Made by a program: the position numbers and the translations under genes. This document shows positions 1 to 7,427 of a DNA stretch of 64,000 bases, in pieces. The stretch's first letter is position 1. Each line of letters starts with the position of its first letter. The notes under the pieces were generated by a model. It had not been told where the DNA came from. It searched no databases and saw only the letters and a program-made list of their open reading frames with translations. The DNA is from Pseudomonas saponiphila. Lineage in GTDB: Bacteria > Pseudomonadota > Gammaproteobacteria > Pseudomonadales > Pseudomonadaceae. The stretch is from contig NZ_FNTJ01000001.1 in assembly GCF_900105185.1 (NCBI RefSeq), positions 3,430,501 to 3,494,500 of the forward strand, written 5' to 3'.

Positions 1-1768
1 TCCACTCGCCGATATTGTGGCCCTGGGTGCCCAGGTAGCCGCCCACTTCCAGCAGGCCGCCGGCGGTGTACCAGCGGTCGGTGGCGTAGCCGTTGGTGCC
101 GGCCGGGACGAAGATCAGCTCGCGCAGGTCGACCCACACATCGTTGTTGATCAGCTTGCCGCTGTCGCGGTTGCCCGCCGAGTCGCGCTGCTCGTTGCCC
201 TGGACATTGATCTTGATGTTGTTGGACTCCATCGCCACCTTGACCCCGACGGCGCCGGATACATCGATCACCGCGCCGTCGCGTACCAGGCTGCGCTGCC
301 CGGCGCTGACCGCCACCTGGCCGCCGGTGGCCAGGGTGATGGAGCCTTTCTGGAAGTCCACGGTGCCGCCACTGACGATCTCCACCCGCGACTGGTCGGT
401 GCGGTCGGCGACGCTGCTGAGGTTGTTGAACTGGCCGGTGATCAGGTTGGTCGGGGTGCCGTCGAGGTTGATCAGGCCGTTGTTGCGCTGGCTGTCCAGG
501 GCGGTGCTGCCGCTGCTGTCCAAGAGGATCGCGGTGGTGCTGCCCTGCCCCAGGGTCACGCTGCCACTGCTGTCGCTGGCGGAGTTGAGCAGGTGGATGG
601 TGCCGCGGGTGTCCACCGAGGTGCTGGCCAGGGCCACGCCGTTCTGCACCACCTGATGTCCGGTCAGGGTGATATCGCCGCTTGCGGCCATGATCAGGCC
701 GCTGTTGCTGACCGTACCGGCGCTGCTGCCGGCCTTGAGCGAAGTGGCCACTTCGTTGCCGCGGGTGGTGGAGCGCTGGTTGCCGTCGGTGCCCACCCCG
801 CGGCGGATATAGAAACTGTCGCCGGCGGCCAGGGTGGTCTGGCCCCTGGCGGTGACTATGGTGCCGGCGTTCTCCACTTCGGCCCCCAGCAGCAAGGCGT
901 AGCCGCCGGCATCGGTGGACTTGGCCGGTGCATGGGTCTGGATCAGCGCGCCGCGCTGCACCTGGACCTTGCCCAGCGCATCGATGAAGGTCGGCTGGCT
1001 GCCGTTGGCGTCCACATAGAGCCCGCGCTGAGTGAACTGCTCGTCGCTGATGGTGGCTGCGGCCGCCACCAGGTTGCGCACATTGACCTGGCTGGTGCCG
1101 CTGAAGATCACCCCGTTGCGGTTCATGATCATCACCGTACCGGCGCCCTTGATCTGGCCCTGGATCTCGCTCGGCCGGCCATTGGGGTCGTTGACCTTGT
1201 TCAGCAAGGCCCAGTTGGACTGCTGCTGGAAATCCACCGTGGTGTTGCGCCCGACGTTGAAGGTTTCCCAGTTGAGGATGGCCTTGTCGGCGGTCTGCTC
1301 GATGCTCACCGTGGTCTTGCCGCCGGACTGGCTCTGCACTGGCCCCTTGGCGTTGATCCAGCCCTGGGTCAGGCTGTTGTCGACCTTGAGCCCGCCCTGG
1401 CCGAGGCCGTCGGGAATGCTGCTGACGCTGCCGAAGGCGGCCTGGCGCGCCGCGGCCTGGGCCGCCTGCTGCGCGGCGATGGCGGCCACCGTGGAATTGA
1501 GGTTGCCCAGGGAGCGTTGCAGTTGCTGGTTGGCCCGGGTCTGCTGCGACAACGGCGGAATTCCCGGCACCTGGCCATTGGTACGCGCCGCCGTGGCGGC
1601 CTGGGATGCGCCCTTGTCGGCGAACCAGCCGGAACTGAAGGCCGTGGCGCCATGGGCGCTGCCGGCCATCATCAGCAAGGCAATGGCGTGAGCCAGGGGC
1701 TTGAGTCGCAGGATCGGCGCCTGAGAGTCCAGGCCAGGGGTGTTAACCGGGGGTTTGCAGCGAACCAT
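1..1768 (-). CDS. pdtA: Two-partner secretion exoprotein, N-terminal part (PdtA-like)
   Basis: The gene is open to the left edge, so only the first 589 codons are present. The start at 1768 has an AAAGGA site upstream. An extended N-terminal region with a hydrophobic stretch (about residues 28-42) ends in an AHG-type cleavage site. A filamentous-haemagglutinin TPS domain follows, with the pattern NWETFNVG, an SNWALLNKV stretch and an NRNGVIFSG motif matching the NPNGI box, then beta-helix-like repeats. Such proteins are exported through a TpsB outer-membrane partner, not visible here. In P. aeruginosa the phosphate-starvation TPS protein PdtA lies beside lapA and hxc, the same order as here; the name rests on that synteny. 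Confidence 0.82.
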   Translation of the reverse strand, partial: MVRCKPPVNTPGLDSQAPILRLKPLAHAIALLMMAGSAHGATAFSSGWFADKGASQAATAARTNGQVPGIPPLSQQTRANQQLQRSLGNLNSTVAAIAAQQAAQAAARQAAFGSVSSIPDGLGQGGLKVDNSLTQGWINAKGPVQSQSGGKTTVSIEQTADKAILNWETFNVGRNTTVDFQQQSNWALLNKVNDPNGRPSEIQGQIKGAGTVMIMNRNGVIFSGTSQVNVRNLVAAAATISDEQFTQRGLYVDANGSQPTFIDALGKVQVQRGALIQTHAPAKSTDAGGYALLLGAEVENAGTIVTARGQTTLAAGDSFYIRRGVGTDGNQRSTTRGNEVATSLKAGSSAGTVSNSGLIMAASGDITLTGHQVVQNGVALASTSVDTRGTIHLLNSASDSSGSVTLGQGSTTAILLDSSGSTALDSQRNNGLINLDGTPTNLITGQFNNLSSVADRTDQSRVEIVSGGTVDFQKGSITLATGGQVAVSAGQRSLVRDGAVIDVSGAVGVKVAMESNNIKINVQGNEQRDSAGNRDSGKLINNDVWVDLRELIFVPAGTNGYATDRWYTAGGLLEVGGYLGTQGHNIGEW

Positions 1769-1916
1769 TACTACTCATCCTTTGTGATGACGCCCAGGGG
1801 TGCGCGACGCTGTACGGCCCAGGGCGCGCGTCACTGCTTCAAGGGGTTAGGCCGTTGGCGCGAGGCACGACCGAACGGATGTCACGGAAAATTCATCTTG
1901 GGGGTGTAGGCAGGGC

Positions 1917-1955
1917 CAAAAACAAAAATCAGCAACGGTCGAAACCGTTGCTGAT
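1917..1955 (-). terminator. Rho-independent terminator of the DING gene
   Basis: A perfect 12-bp stem (ATCAGCAACGGT, loop TTCG, ACCGTTGCTGAT) is followed on the minus strand by TTTTGTTTTT. It lies just downstream of the DING gene stop and upstream of the TPS gene start, so the TPS gene probably needs its own promoter. Confidence 0.9.
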
Positions 1956-1984
1956 CCGGGTGTTGCAGGTATCGGACGCGAGGG

Positions 1985-3163
1985 TTACAGCGGACGGCCG
2001 ATGGCGTTGCAGACGCTGGTGTTACCGATGCTCAGGCCGCTGGAGGCAGTGACGAACGAGTCACGAATTGCGGTTTTCCAGGCTGCTGGCAGCGGTACGA
2101 AGCGGTTGCTGTTGATGGCGCTGTCGTTGTTCACCAGAGCACCGTAGTGACGGCTGAAGAAAGCCCGTACTTGCGAAGTCTGGGTGGCATCGGCGTAGCA
2201 CTGGCTGAAGATCAGGTTGGTGAAACCGAGGATCGGGTAACCGCTGGTTGGGTACAGGCGCAGGCTCTTATCACCAGGGTTGGCGTCGATGTTGGCCTGG
2301 GAAGTGAAGACTGGAACCCACAGGTTCTGGTTGGCACGTACAGCCGCATCAGGCACGGCAACAGCGGCGATAGCCGAGGACACGTTGGCAGGAGCTGGCG
2401 AAACACCGGCAACCTTGGCCACCTTGGTGGCGTCATCCAGGCCGGCCAGGGTCGGTGCGGCGTAGTCCGGGCTCATGTAGGTGATGCGGCCATCGCCAGC
2501 GTTCAGCGCGTCCATGACGCCTTGGCTGGTCACAGCGGCCACGGCAGCGGCAGGCAGGCCGAGCGAGTAGCTGGAAGCGAAGTTGGTGGTCACGGCGAAC
2601 TTGCCAGTCTCGGCGCACTTGGCGTTCAGGAAGCGGGTGAACAGCTCGGTGGTGCCGCTGCTTTCATTGCGGTAAACCACGGTGATGGCACCGGTACGGC
2701 CCGAACCTGCGATCTGGCTCCAGTCGGTCAGACGGCCCGAGAACACGCCGCACAGGTCGTTGACGCTCAGGTCAACAGCAGCGGTGCCGGCCTTGTTGAA
2801 CGGAATGGCGACCGAAGTGGCCACCGAAGGCACCTGGATCAGCGGGCCCCAGGTAGCGTTGCGAGCAGTGGCGTAGTTGCTCAGCTCGGTGGCGCTGAGC
2901 TTGGAGTCGCTACCGGCCCAGTGCACGTTCTTGCCGGTAGTACCGGCCACGAACTTGGTGTAGTCGTTGTTCAGGAAGGCAGCCTTGCCGTTGCCGCTGC
3001 CTACGCCGATGTAGGGAGCGAAACCGGCGGTCAGTACGCCGGAAGTCTGGTACAGCGGTTGTGGCAGGGTAGCGCCACCGCCGTTGATATCAGCCAGAGC
3101 AGCCTGTGCCGAGCACAGGGCTGCCAGGGTCAGGGATGCCGCGAGAACATTGCGCTTAAACAT
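1985..3163 (-). CDS. DING family periplasmic/secreted phosphate-binding protein
   Basis: The product has 392 residues. The start at 3163 is set by an AAGGAG site and a signal peptide (about 24 residues, ending ALA) that leaves a mature N-terminus DINGGGATLPQ, the hallmark of the family. The rest resembles PstS-type solute-binding folds, with the SSGTTELFTRFL phosphate-loop pattern near residue 190. DING proteins bind phosphate tightly; in P. aeruginosa a DING-type low-molecular-weight alkaline phosphatase (LapA) is encoded beside hxc and secreted by Hxc. Here the gene sits between hxcS and the TPS gene, so I infer it is the main Hxc substrate. Upstream is a candidate PhoB/VreI element. An alternative reading is a purely periplasmic phosphate-binding protein. 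Confidence 0.9.
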   Translation of the reverse strand: MFKRNVLAASLTLAALCSAQAALADINGGGATLPQPLYQTSGVLTAGFAPYIGVGSGNGKAAFLNNDYTKFVAGTTGKNVHWAGSDSKLSATELSNYATARNATWGPLIQVPSVATSVAIPFNKAGTAAVDLSVNDLCGVFSGRLTDWSQIAGSGRTGAITVVYRNESSGTTELFTRFLNAKCAETGKFAVTTNFASSYSLGLPAAAVAAVTSQGVMDALNAGDGRITYMSPDYAAPTLAGLDDATKVAKVAGVSPAPANVSSAIAAVAVPDAAVRANQNLWVPVFTSQANIDANPGDKSLRLYPTSGYPILGFTNLIFSQCYADATQTSQVRAFFSRHYGALVNNDSAINSNRFVPLPAAWKTAIRDSFVTASSGLSIGNTSVCNAIGRPL

Positions 3164-3295
3164 GAAGAATCTCCTTTCGTCGTGTTCGTACGTTGGGTGA
3201 ATAGCTCTTGCATGACGCCATGGCGCTCGGGCCAGAAGCCTTGATCCAGAGGGCTTGATGGGTGAGGCCATGGGGAGAGAAGTTCGCAGCTTCCG

Positions 3296-3324
3296 GTGAC
3301 AGATAAAGGAAAAAACCTCGGGAG
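3296..3324 (-). promoter_or_regulatory. Candidate Pho/VreI promoter element of the DING gene
   Basis: On the minus strand the sequence reads CTCCCGAGGTTTTT, 8 bases, CTGTCAC. The same block with the same 8-base gap occurs upstream of hxcT (13037-13065). CTGTCAC matches a Pho-box half site (CTGTCAT) at 6 of 7 positions. It lies 132 bases upstream of the start codon. Assignment to PhoB and/or the ECF factor VreI is inference from the known regulation of hxc in P. aeruginosa. Confidence 0.5.
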
Positions 3325-3582
3325 AAACCGACTGTTTTTGCAAAAGATTCTCGGGTGTTTACCAAGGGTTTTCAGGCCTTTCCCGGCAAGGTGACAGCGA
3401 GGTTGCCCAAGTTGGCGCCGGCATCGCTCTGCAAGCGCCGAAGGTGGTGCAGACAGCGCCGGAACATGACAGAACAAGGAACCCGAGCTTGGCCGATTGC
3501 CAGGTCGGGAGTGAGGTAGGCAGCGTTAAATTTTCTGGCTGCCCCGCCCTGCGCTTCGGACCACACCTTCGCTACACCCCTC

Positions 3583-3664
3583 GTAGGAGCCGGCTTGCCG
3601 GCGAAGGGGCCCGCGAGACCTGCATCGCCGGTGCCGACGCCTTCGCTGGCAAGCCAGCTCCTAC
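3583..3664. repeat. REPIN (pair of inverted REP sequences)
   Basis: GTAGGAGCCGGCTTGCCGGCG at the left faces GCTGGCAAGCCAGCTCCTAC at the right, forming an 82-bp hairpin-capable unit. It occupies part of the 543-bp gap between hxcS and the DING gene; the rest of that gap holds the DING promoter region. Confidence 0.9.
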
Positions 3665-3706
3665 GGACCGGGCCGGACGGGGTCAGGTCGAATCGGATTG
3701 TGCGGT

Positions 3707-4918
3707 TCAAGTGACCAGTTGGTTGATCTCGATGATCGGCAACATCACCGCCATCACGATCACCAGCACCACGCCGCCCATGACCACGATCATCAGCGGC
3801 TCCAGCAGCGCGGTCATGCCCATGGCCCGGCGCTCGATATCCCGCGACAGGGTCTGCGCCGCCCGCTCCAGCATCGGCGGCAAGGCACCGGTCTTTTCGC
3901 CACTGGCGATCAGGTGGATCAGCACCGGCGGGAAGACTTTTTCCACCCGCAGCGCGGCCGCCAGGTTGGCGCCCTCGCGGACCTTGGCCGTGGCCTCGCT
4001 GACGCTCTGGCTCAGGCGGTCGTTGGACAGAGTCTGGCGCGCCGCATCCAGGGCCCGTAGCAGCGGCACTCCGGCGCCGCTGAGAATCGCCAGGGTCGAG
4101 GCGAAACGGGCGGTGTTCAGCCCCAGGACAAAACGCCCGAACAGCGGCAGGCGCAGGATCCGGCTGTGCCAGCTCAGGCGTGCCCGGGGGTTGCGCAGGT
4201 ACAGCCGCCAGCCCCAGAACCCCGCCGCCATGGCGCCGAAGCACTGGATGCCCCAGGCACGAATGAAGTCGCTGGCGTTGAGCATCGCCAGGGTCAGCCC
4301 CGGCAGGTCCTGGCGCGCCTGGGAAAAGGCGCTGACCACCTGGGGCACCACATAACTGAGCAGAAAGATCACGATGCCGATGGACACTAGGCCCACCACC
4401 CCGGGGTAGATAAAGGCGGTGAGGATCTTGCCGCGCAGGCCGTTGCGCTCCTCTATGTAATCCGCCAGCCGCTCCATGACCTGGGCCAGATCCCCGGACT
4501 CCTCGCCGGCGGCGATCAACGCCCGGTAGATTTCCGGAAAGTCCCGCGGCCGCGCCGCCAGGGCCTCGGCCAGGCGCATGCCACTGCGCACATCCGCGCG
4601 CACCGCGCTCAGGGCCTGGGCGATGTGCTTGCGCTCGGCCTGCTCCACCGTGGCGCTGAGCGCCGCCTCCAGCGGCAGGCTGGCCCCCAGCAGGCTGGCC
4701 AGCTGGCGGGTGGCCCAGGCCAGGTCGTTGTCGCTGAGCCTGGGGCTGAACAGCCCCCCTGCCGTGCCGGTGCCAGGGTTGCTGTCCAGCTGCACCTGCA
4801 AGGCGGTCAGGCCACGGCTGCGCAGGCTGGCAAAGGCCGCGCCCTGGCTGTCGGCTTCCAGGTGCCCGGATTCGATCTTGCCGAGGGCGTCGGCGGCTTC
4901 ATAGCGATAGCGATTCAT
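3707..4918 (-). CDS. hxcS: Type II secretion inner-membrane platform protein GspF/HxcS
   Basis: The 403-residue product has the GspF layout: two T2SF domains (about 70-195 and 270-395), each followed by hydrophobic segments, with the IYPGVVGLVSIGIVIFLLSYVVPQ helix near residue 170 and a C-terminal helix MIVVMGGVVLVIVMAVMLP. The family forms the inner-membrane platform linking the ATPase HxcR to pseudopilus assembly. The ATG overlaps the hxcR stop (TGATG), so the two are translationally coupled. Length is normal for GspF. Confidence 0.95.
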   Translation of the reverse strand: MNRYRYEAADALGKIESGHLEADSQGAAFASLRSRGLTALQVQLDSNPGTGTAGGLFSPRLSDNDLAWATRQLASLLGASLPLEAALSATVEQAERKHIAQALSAVRADVRSGMRLAEALAARPRDFPEIYRALIAAGEESGDLAQVMERLADYIEERNGLRGKILTAFIYPGVVGLVSIGIVIFLLSYVVPQVVSAFSQARQDLPGLTLAMLNASDFIRAWGIQCFGAMAAGFWGWRLYLRNPRARLSWHSRILRLPLFGRFVLGLNTARFASTLAILSGAGVPLLRALDAARQTLSNDRLSQSVSEATAKVREGANLAAALRVEKVFPPVLIHLIASGEKTGALPPMLERAAQTLSRDIERRAMGMTALLEPLMIVVMGGVVLVIVMAVMLPIIEINQLVT

Positions 4919-6339
4919 CAGGCGTCCCGTGTCACACGCAGGATTTCTTCCGGTGCGGTGGCGCCGCTGCGCACCCAGCGCTCACCATCCTCGCGCATGC
5001 TGAGCATCCCGGCGCGGCGCGCGGCGGCGCGCAGGGCCTGCTCATCCGCGCCCTGGTGGATCAGGCTACGCACGTCGTCATCAATGCAGAACAGTTCATG
5101 AATGCCGGTGCGCCCGCTGTAGCCGATGTGATTGCAGGCCGGGCAACCCACCGGGCGCCAGGTGCCGGGGGTGGCCGGGTCGGGTTCCTTGCACTGGTTG
5201 CACAGGCGGCGCACCAGGCGCTGGGCCAGCACCCCGAGCATCGACGACGCCAACAGGAACGGCTCCACCCCCATGTCCACCAGCCGGTTGACCGCCGACA
5301 CCGCGTCATTGGTGTGCAGGGTGGCCAGCACCAGGTGCCCGGTGAGCGAAGCCTGGACCGCGATCTGCGCGGTTTCCAGGTCACGGATCTCACCGATCAT
5401 GATCACGTCCGGGTCCTGGCGCAGGATCGCCCGCAGGGCCAGGGCGAAGGTCATGTCGATCTTGGCGTTGACCTGGATCTGGCTGATGCCCGGCAGGTCG
5501 TATTCCACCGGGTCCTCGACGGTGAGGATATTGCTGGTGCTGGCGTCCAGCCGGGCCAGCGCCGCGTACAGGCTGGTGGTCTTGCCGCTGCCGGTGGGCC
5601 CGGTGACCAGGACGATGCCGTGGGGCTGGTGGATCAGGGTATCCAGGCGCGCCAGCAGGTCCGGGTCCATGCCCAGGGTTTCCAGCTGCAGGCGCCCGGC
5701 CTGCTTGTCCAAGAGGCGCATCACCACCCGCTCGCCGTGGCCGGTGGGCACCGTGGACACGCGGATATCGATGGGCCTCCCGGCCACGCGCAAGGCGATA
5801 CGCCCGTCCTGGGGCAGGCGTTTCTCGGCGATATCCAGCTGGGCCATGATCTTGATCCGCGATACCAGCGCCCCGTGCAGCGCCTTGCGCGGCGACACCA
5901 CGTCACGCAGGGTGCCGTCGACCCGGTAGCGCACCACCGAGTGCGTCTCGAAGGGTTCGATATGGATATCGCTGGCCTCGTCCCGCGCGGCCTGGGTGAG
6001 CAAGGCGTTGATCATGCGGATCACCGGGGCGCCGTCCTGGGTGTCCAGCAGATCGGTGATTTCCGGCATGTCCTGCATCAGGCGATCCAGGTCCACCTCA
6101 TTCTCCGCCGCCCCGACCACCGCCGCGGCGCTGCCGGTATCGGCATAGGCACTGGCCAGGAGCCCGTCGAGTTCCTCTTCGCGGATCCGTTCCAGCCGGG
6201 CGGGGCCGAACTGGCGGCGGGCTTCGCCGATGGACCAGCCGGGGGTCGAGGGGCAGACCAGCAATACCGCGCCCTCCTCGCTGTGACGCAGGAGGATGCG
6301 TTGGGATTTGGCCCAGGCGTAGGGGAGCTGGGTGGTCAT
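4918..6339 (-). CDS. hxcR: Type II secretion ATPase GspE/HxcR
   Basis: The 473-residue product is the cytoplasmic ATPase driving pseudopilus assembly. It has the Walker A motif GPTGSGKTT (247-255), an Asp box (TVEDPVEY, 273-280), Walker B DVIMIGEIRD (311-320), a His box (LATLHTN), and the C-terminal zinc motif with Cys pairs at 380/383 and 399/402. The N-terminal domain is shorter than in many GspE proteins. It is coupled to hxcS downstream but is separated from hxcQ upstream by about 1.1 kb of repeats, so it may have reduced expression or its own promoter. Confidence 0.96.
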   Translation of the reverse strand: MTTQLPYAWAKSQRILLRHSEEGAVLLVCPSTPGWSIGEARRQFGPARLERIREEELDGLLASAYADTGSAAAVVGAAENEVDLDRLMQDMPEITDLLDTQDGAPVIRMINALLTQAARDEASDIHIEPFETHSVVRYRVDGTLRDVVSPRKALHGALVSRIKIMAQLDIAEKRLPQDGRIALRVAGRPIDIRVSTVPTGHGERVVMRLLDKQAGRLQLETLGMDPDLLARLDTLIHQPHGIVLVTGPTGSGKTTSLYAALARLDASTSNILTVEDPVEYDLPGISQIQVNAKIDMTFALALRAILRQDPDVIMIGEIRDLETAQIAVQASLTGHLVLATLHTNDAVSAVNRLVDMGVEPFLLASSMLGVLAQRLVRRLCNQCKEPDPATPGTWRPVGCPACNHIGYSGRTGIHELFCIDDDVRSLIHQGADEQALRAAARRAGMLSMREDGERWVRSGATAPEEILRVTRDA

Positions 6340-6356
6340 TGCTTGTACCTCCTGGT

Positions 6357-7412
6357 GGGGTGCATGTCCGTTGCTGCGGGTGGGGCTGCTGACGGTTTCG
6401 CTCTTACAGCGAGGGTTTTGGGTACATATCCATTCCTGCGGGTGCGGCCACTGGCGGTTTCGCTCTTACAGCGACTCACTTTTGAAGAGCGCAAAAGTGA
6501 GCAAAACGCTCTGCCCCTCCACTCGGTGCCTCGCATAGCGAGGCATGCCCGAACTCCGGCATTGATCCGTGGGCCGCCGCCACCGGCCATCCCTGGCCGG
6601 GTGGCGGCTAACCCGGCATCCTTGCCGGGTTACCCACGGATCAATGCCTGCGTTCGGCCATCGTGGTTAACGGGGCCCTGAAGATCAAAATCAAGATCAA
6701 GATCAAGATCAAGATCAAGAGCCGGAGCAAGAGCCGGAGCCAACTTTGGCCTTGCGGCCTCGTCCCCCTTCCGTAGGAGCTGGCTTGCCAGCGAAGGCGT
6801 CCGCCGGGGCGGCGCATGTCTTTCGGGCCTCTTCGCCGGCAAGCCGGCTCCTACGGACAGCGCGTAAACGCGCTTGGCTTTTGATCTTGATCTTCAGGCC
6901 CCTTCCCAGCCGGCCGAGCGTAGGCGTTGCGTAGGGGGCAGCTCGGCATGGATGCCGAGCTAGCCGCCACCCGGCCATGGATGGCCGGTTGGCGGCGGGC
7001 CCCCGGAGCAATGCCGAAGTGAGGGAACCCCGAGCCCCAGCGAGGGGCCCATGGAGGGGCAAGCGTTTTTGGTTCCTTTTTAGGCGTTTGTAAAAAGGGA
7101 CTCGCCGTAAGGGCGAAACCATAAGTGGCCACACCCGCAGGAATGGATATGTACCCAATATGTCCCCCATCCCCCGCTGTAAAAGCGGAACCACAAACGG
7201 CCACACCCGCAGCAACAGATATGTACACCACCCCCACGCCATTAAAACGAAACCACCAGCGGCCGTTACCGCAGCACCGGATATGGACCCCGTCAACCTC
7301 GCCGCAAAGACAAAACCGCAAACCACCGCAACGGATATGTGCCCCCTCCATTGGCCGTCAAAGCCCCCGCGAAAGTGGCCATGACCACAACAACGGACAT
7401 AGGCTCCATGCC
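6357..7412. repeat. Dispersed ~1-kb palindromic repeat element between hxcR and hxcQ
   Basis: Two imperfect inverted arms (about 6357-6720 and 6880-7230) surround a REPIN. The arms share GGTACATATCCATTCCTGCGG, a TTTCGCTCTTACAGCGA block, CGGCATTGATCC/GGAGCAATGCCG and GATCTTGATCTT runs. The right arm continues as several shorter, decayed copies of the GGATATGT unit up to about 7412. The left arm holds an ATCAAG hexamer tract near 6686-6720. I recognise the type as a repeat common in P. fluorescens-group genomes. No convincing gene lies in this 1,088-bp gap. Confidence 0.75.
6773..6854. repeat. REPIN nested in the palindromic repeat
   Basis: GTAGGAGCTGGCTTGCCAGCG faces GCCGGCAAGCCGGCTCCTAC. It sits at the centre of symmetry between the two arms of the larger repeat. 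Confidence 0.9.
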
Positions 7413-7427
7413 TATGAATGAACACCT

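Noticed and set aside
1868..1895. A possible Pho box before the TPS gene (ATGTCAC, 4 bases, AATTCAT)
   Set aside because: The halves match the consensus poorly (5 and 4 of 7), point away from the gene, and the CTCCCGAGG block of the other elements is absent.
17..1909. A 630-codon plus-strand frame at the left edge
   Set aside because: It is opposite the TPS exoprotein gene, which has a signal peptide, ribosome site and TPS motifs on the minus strand.
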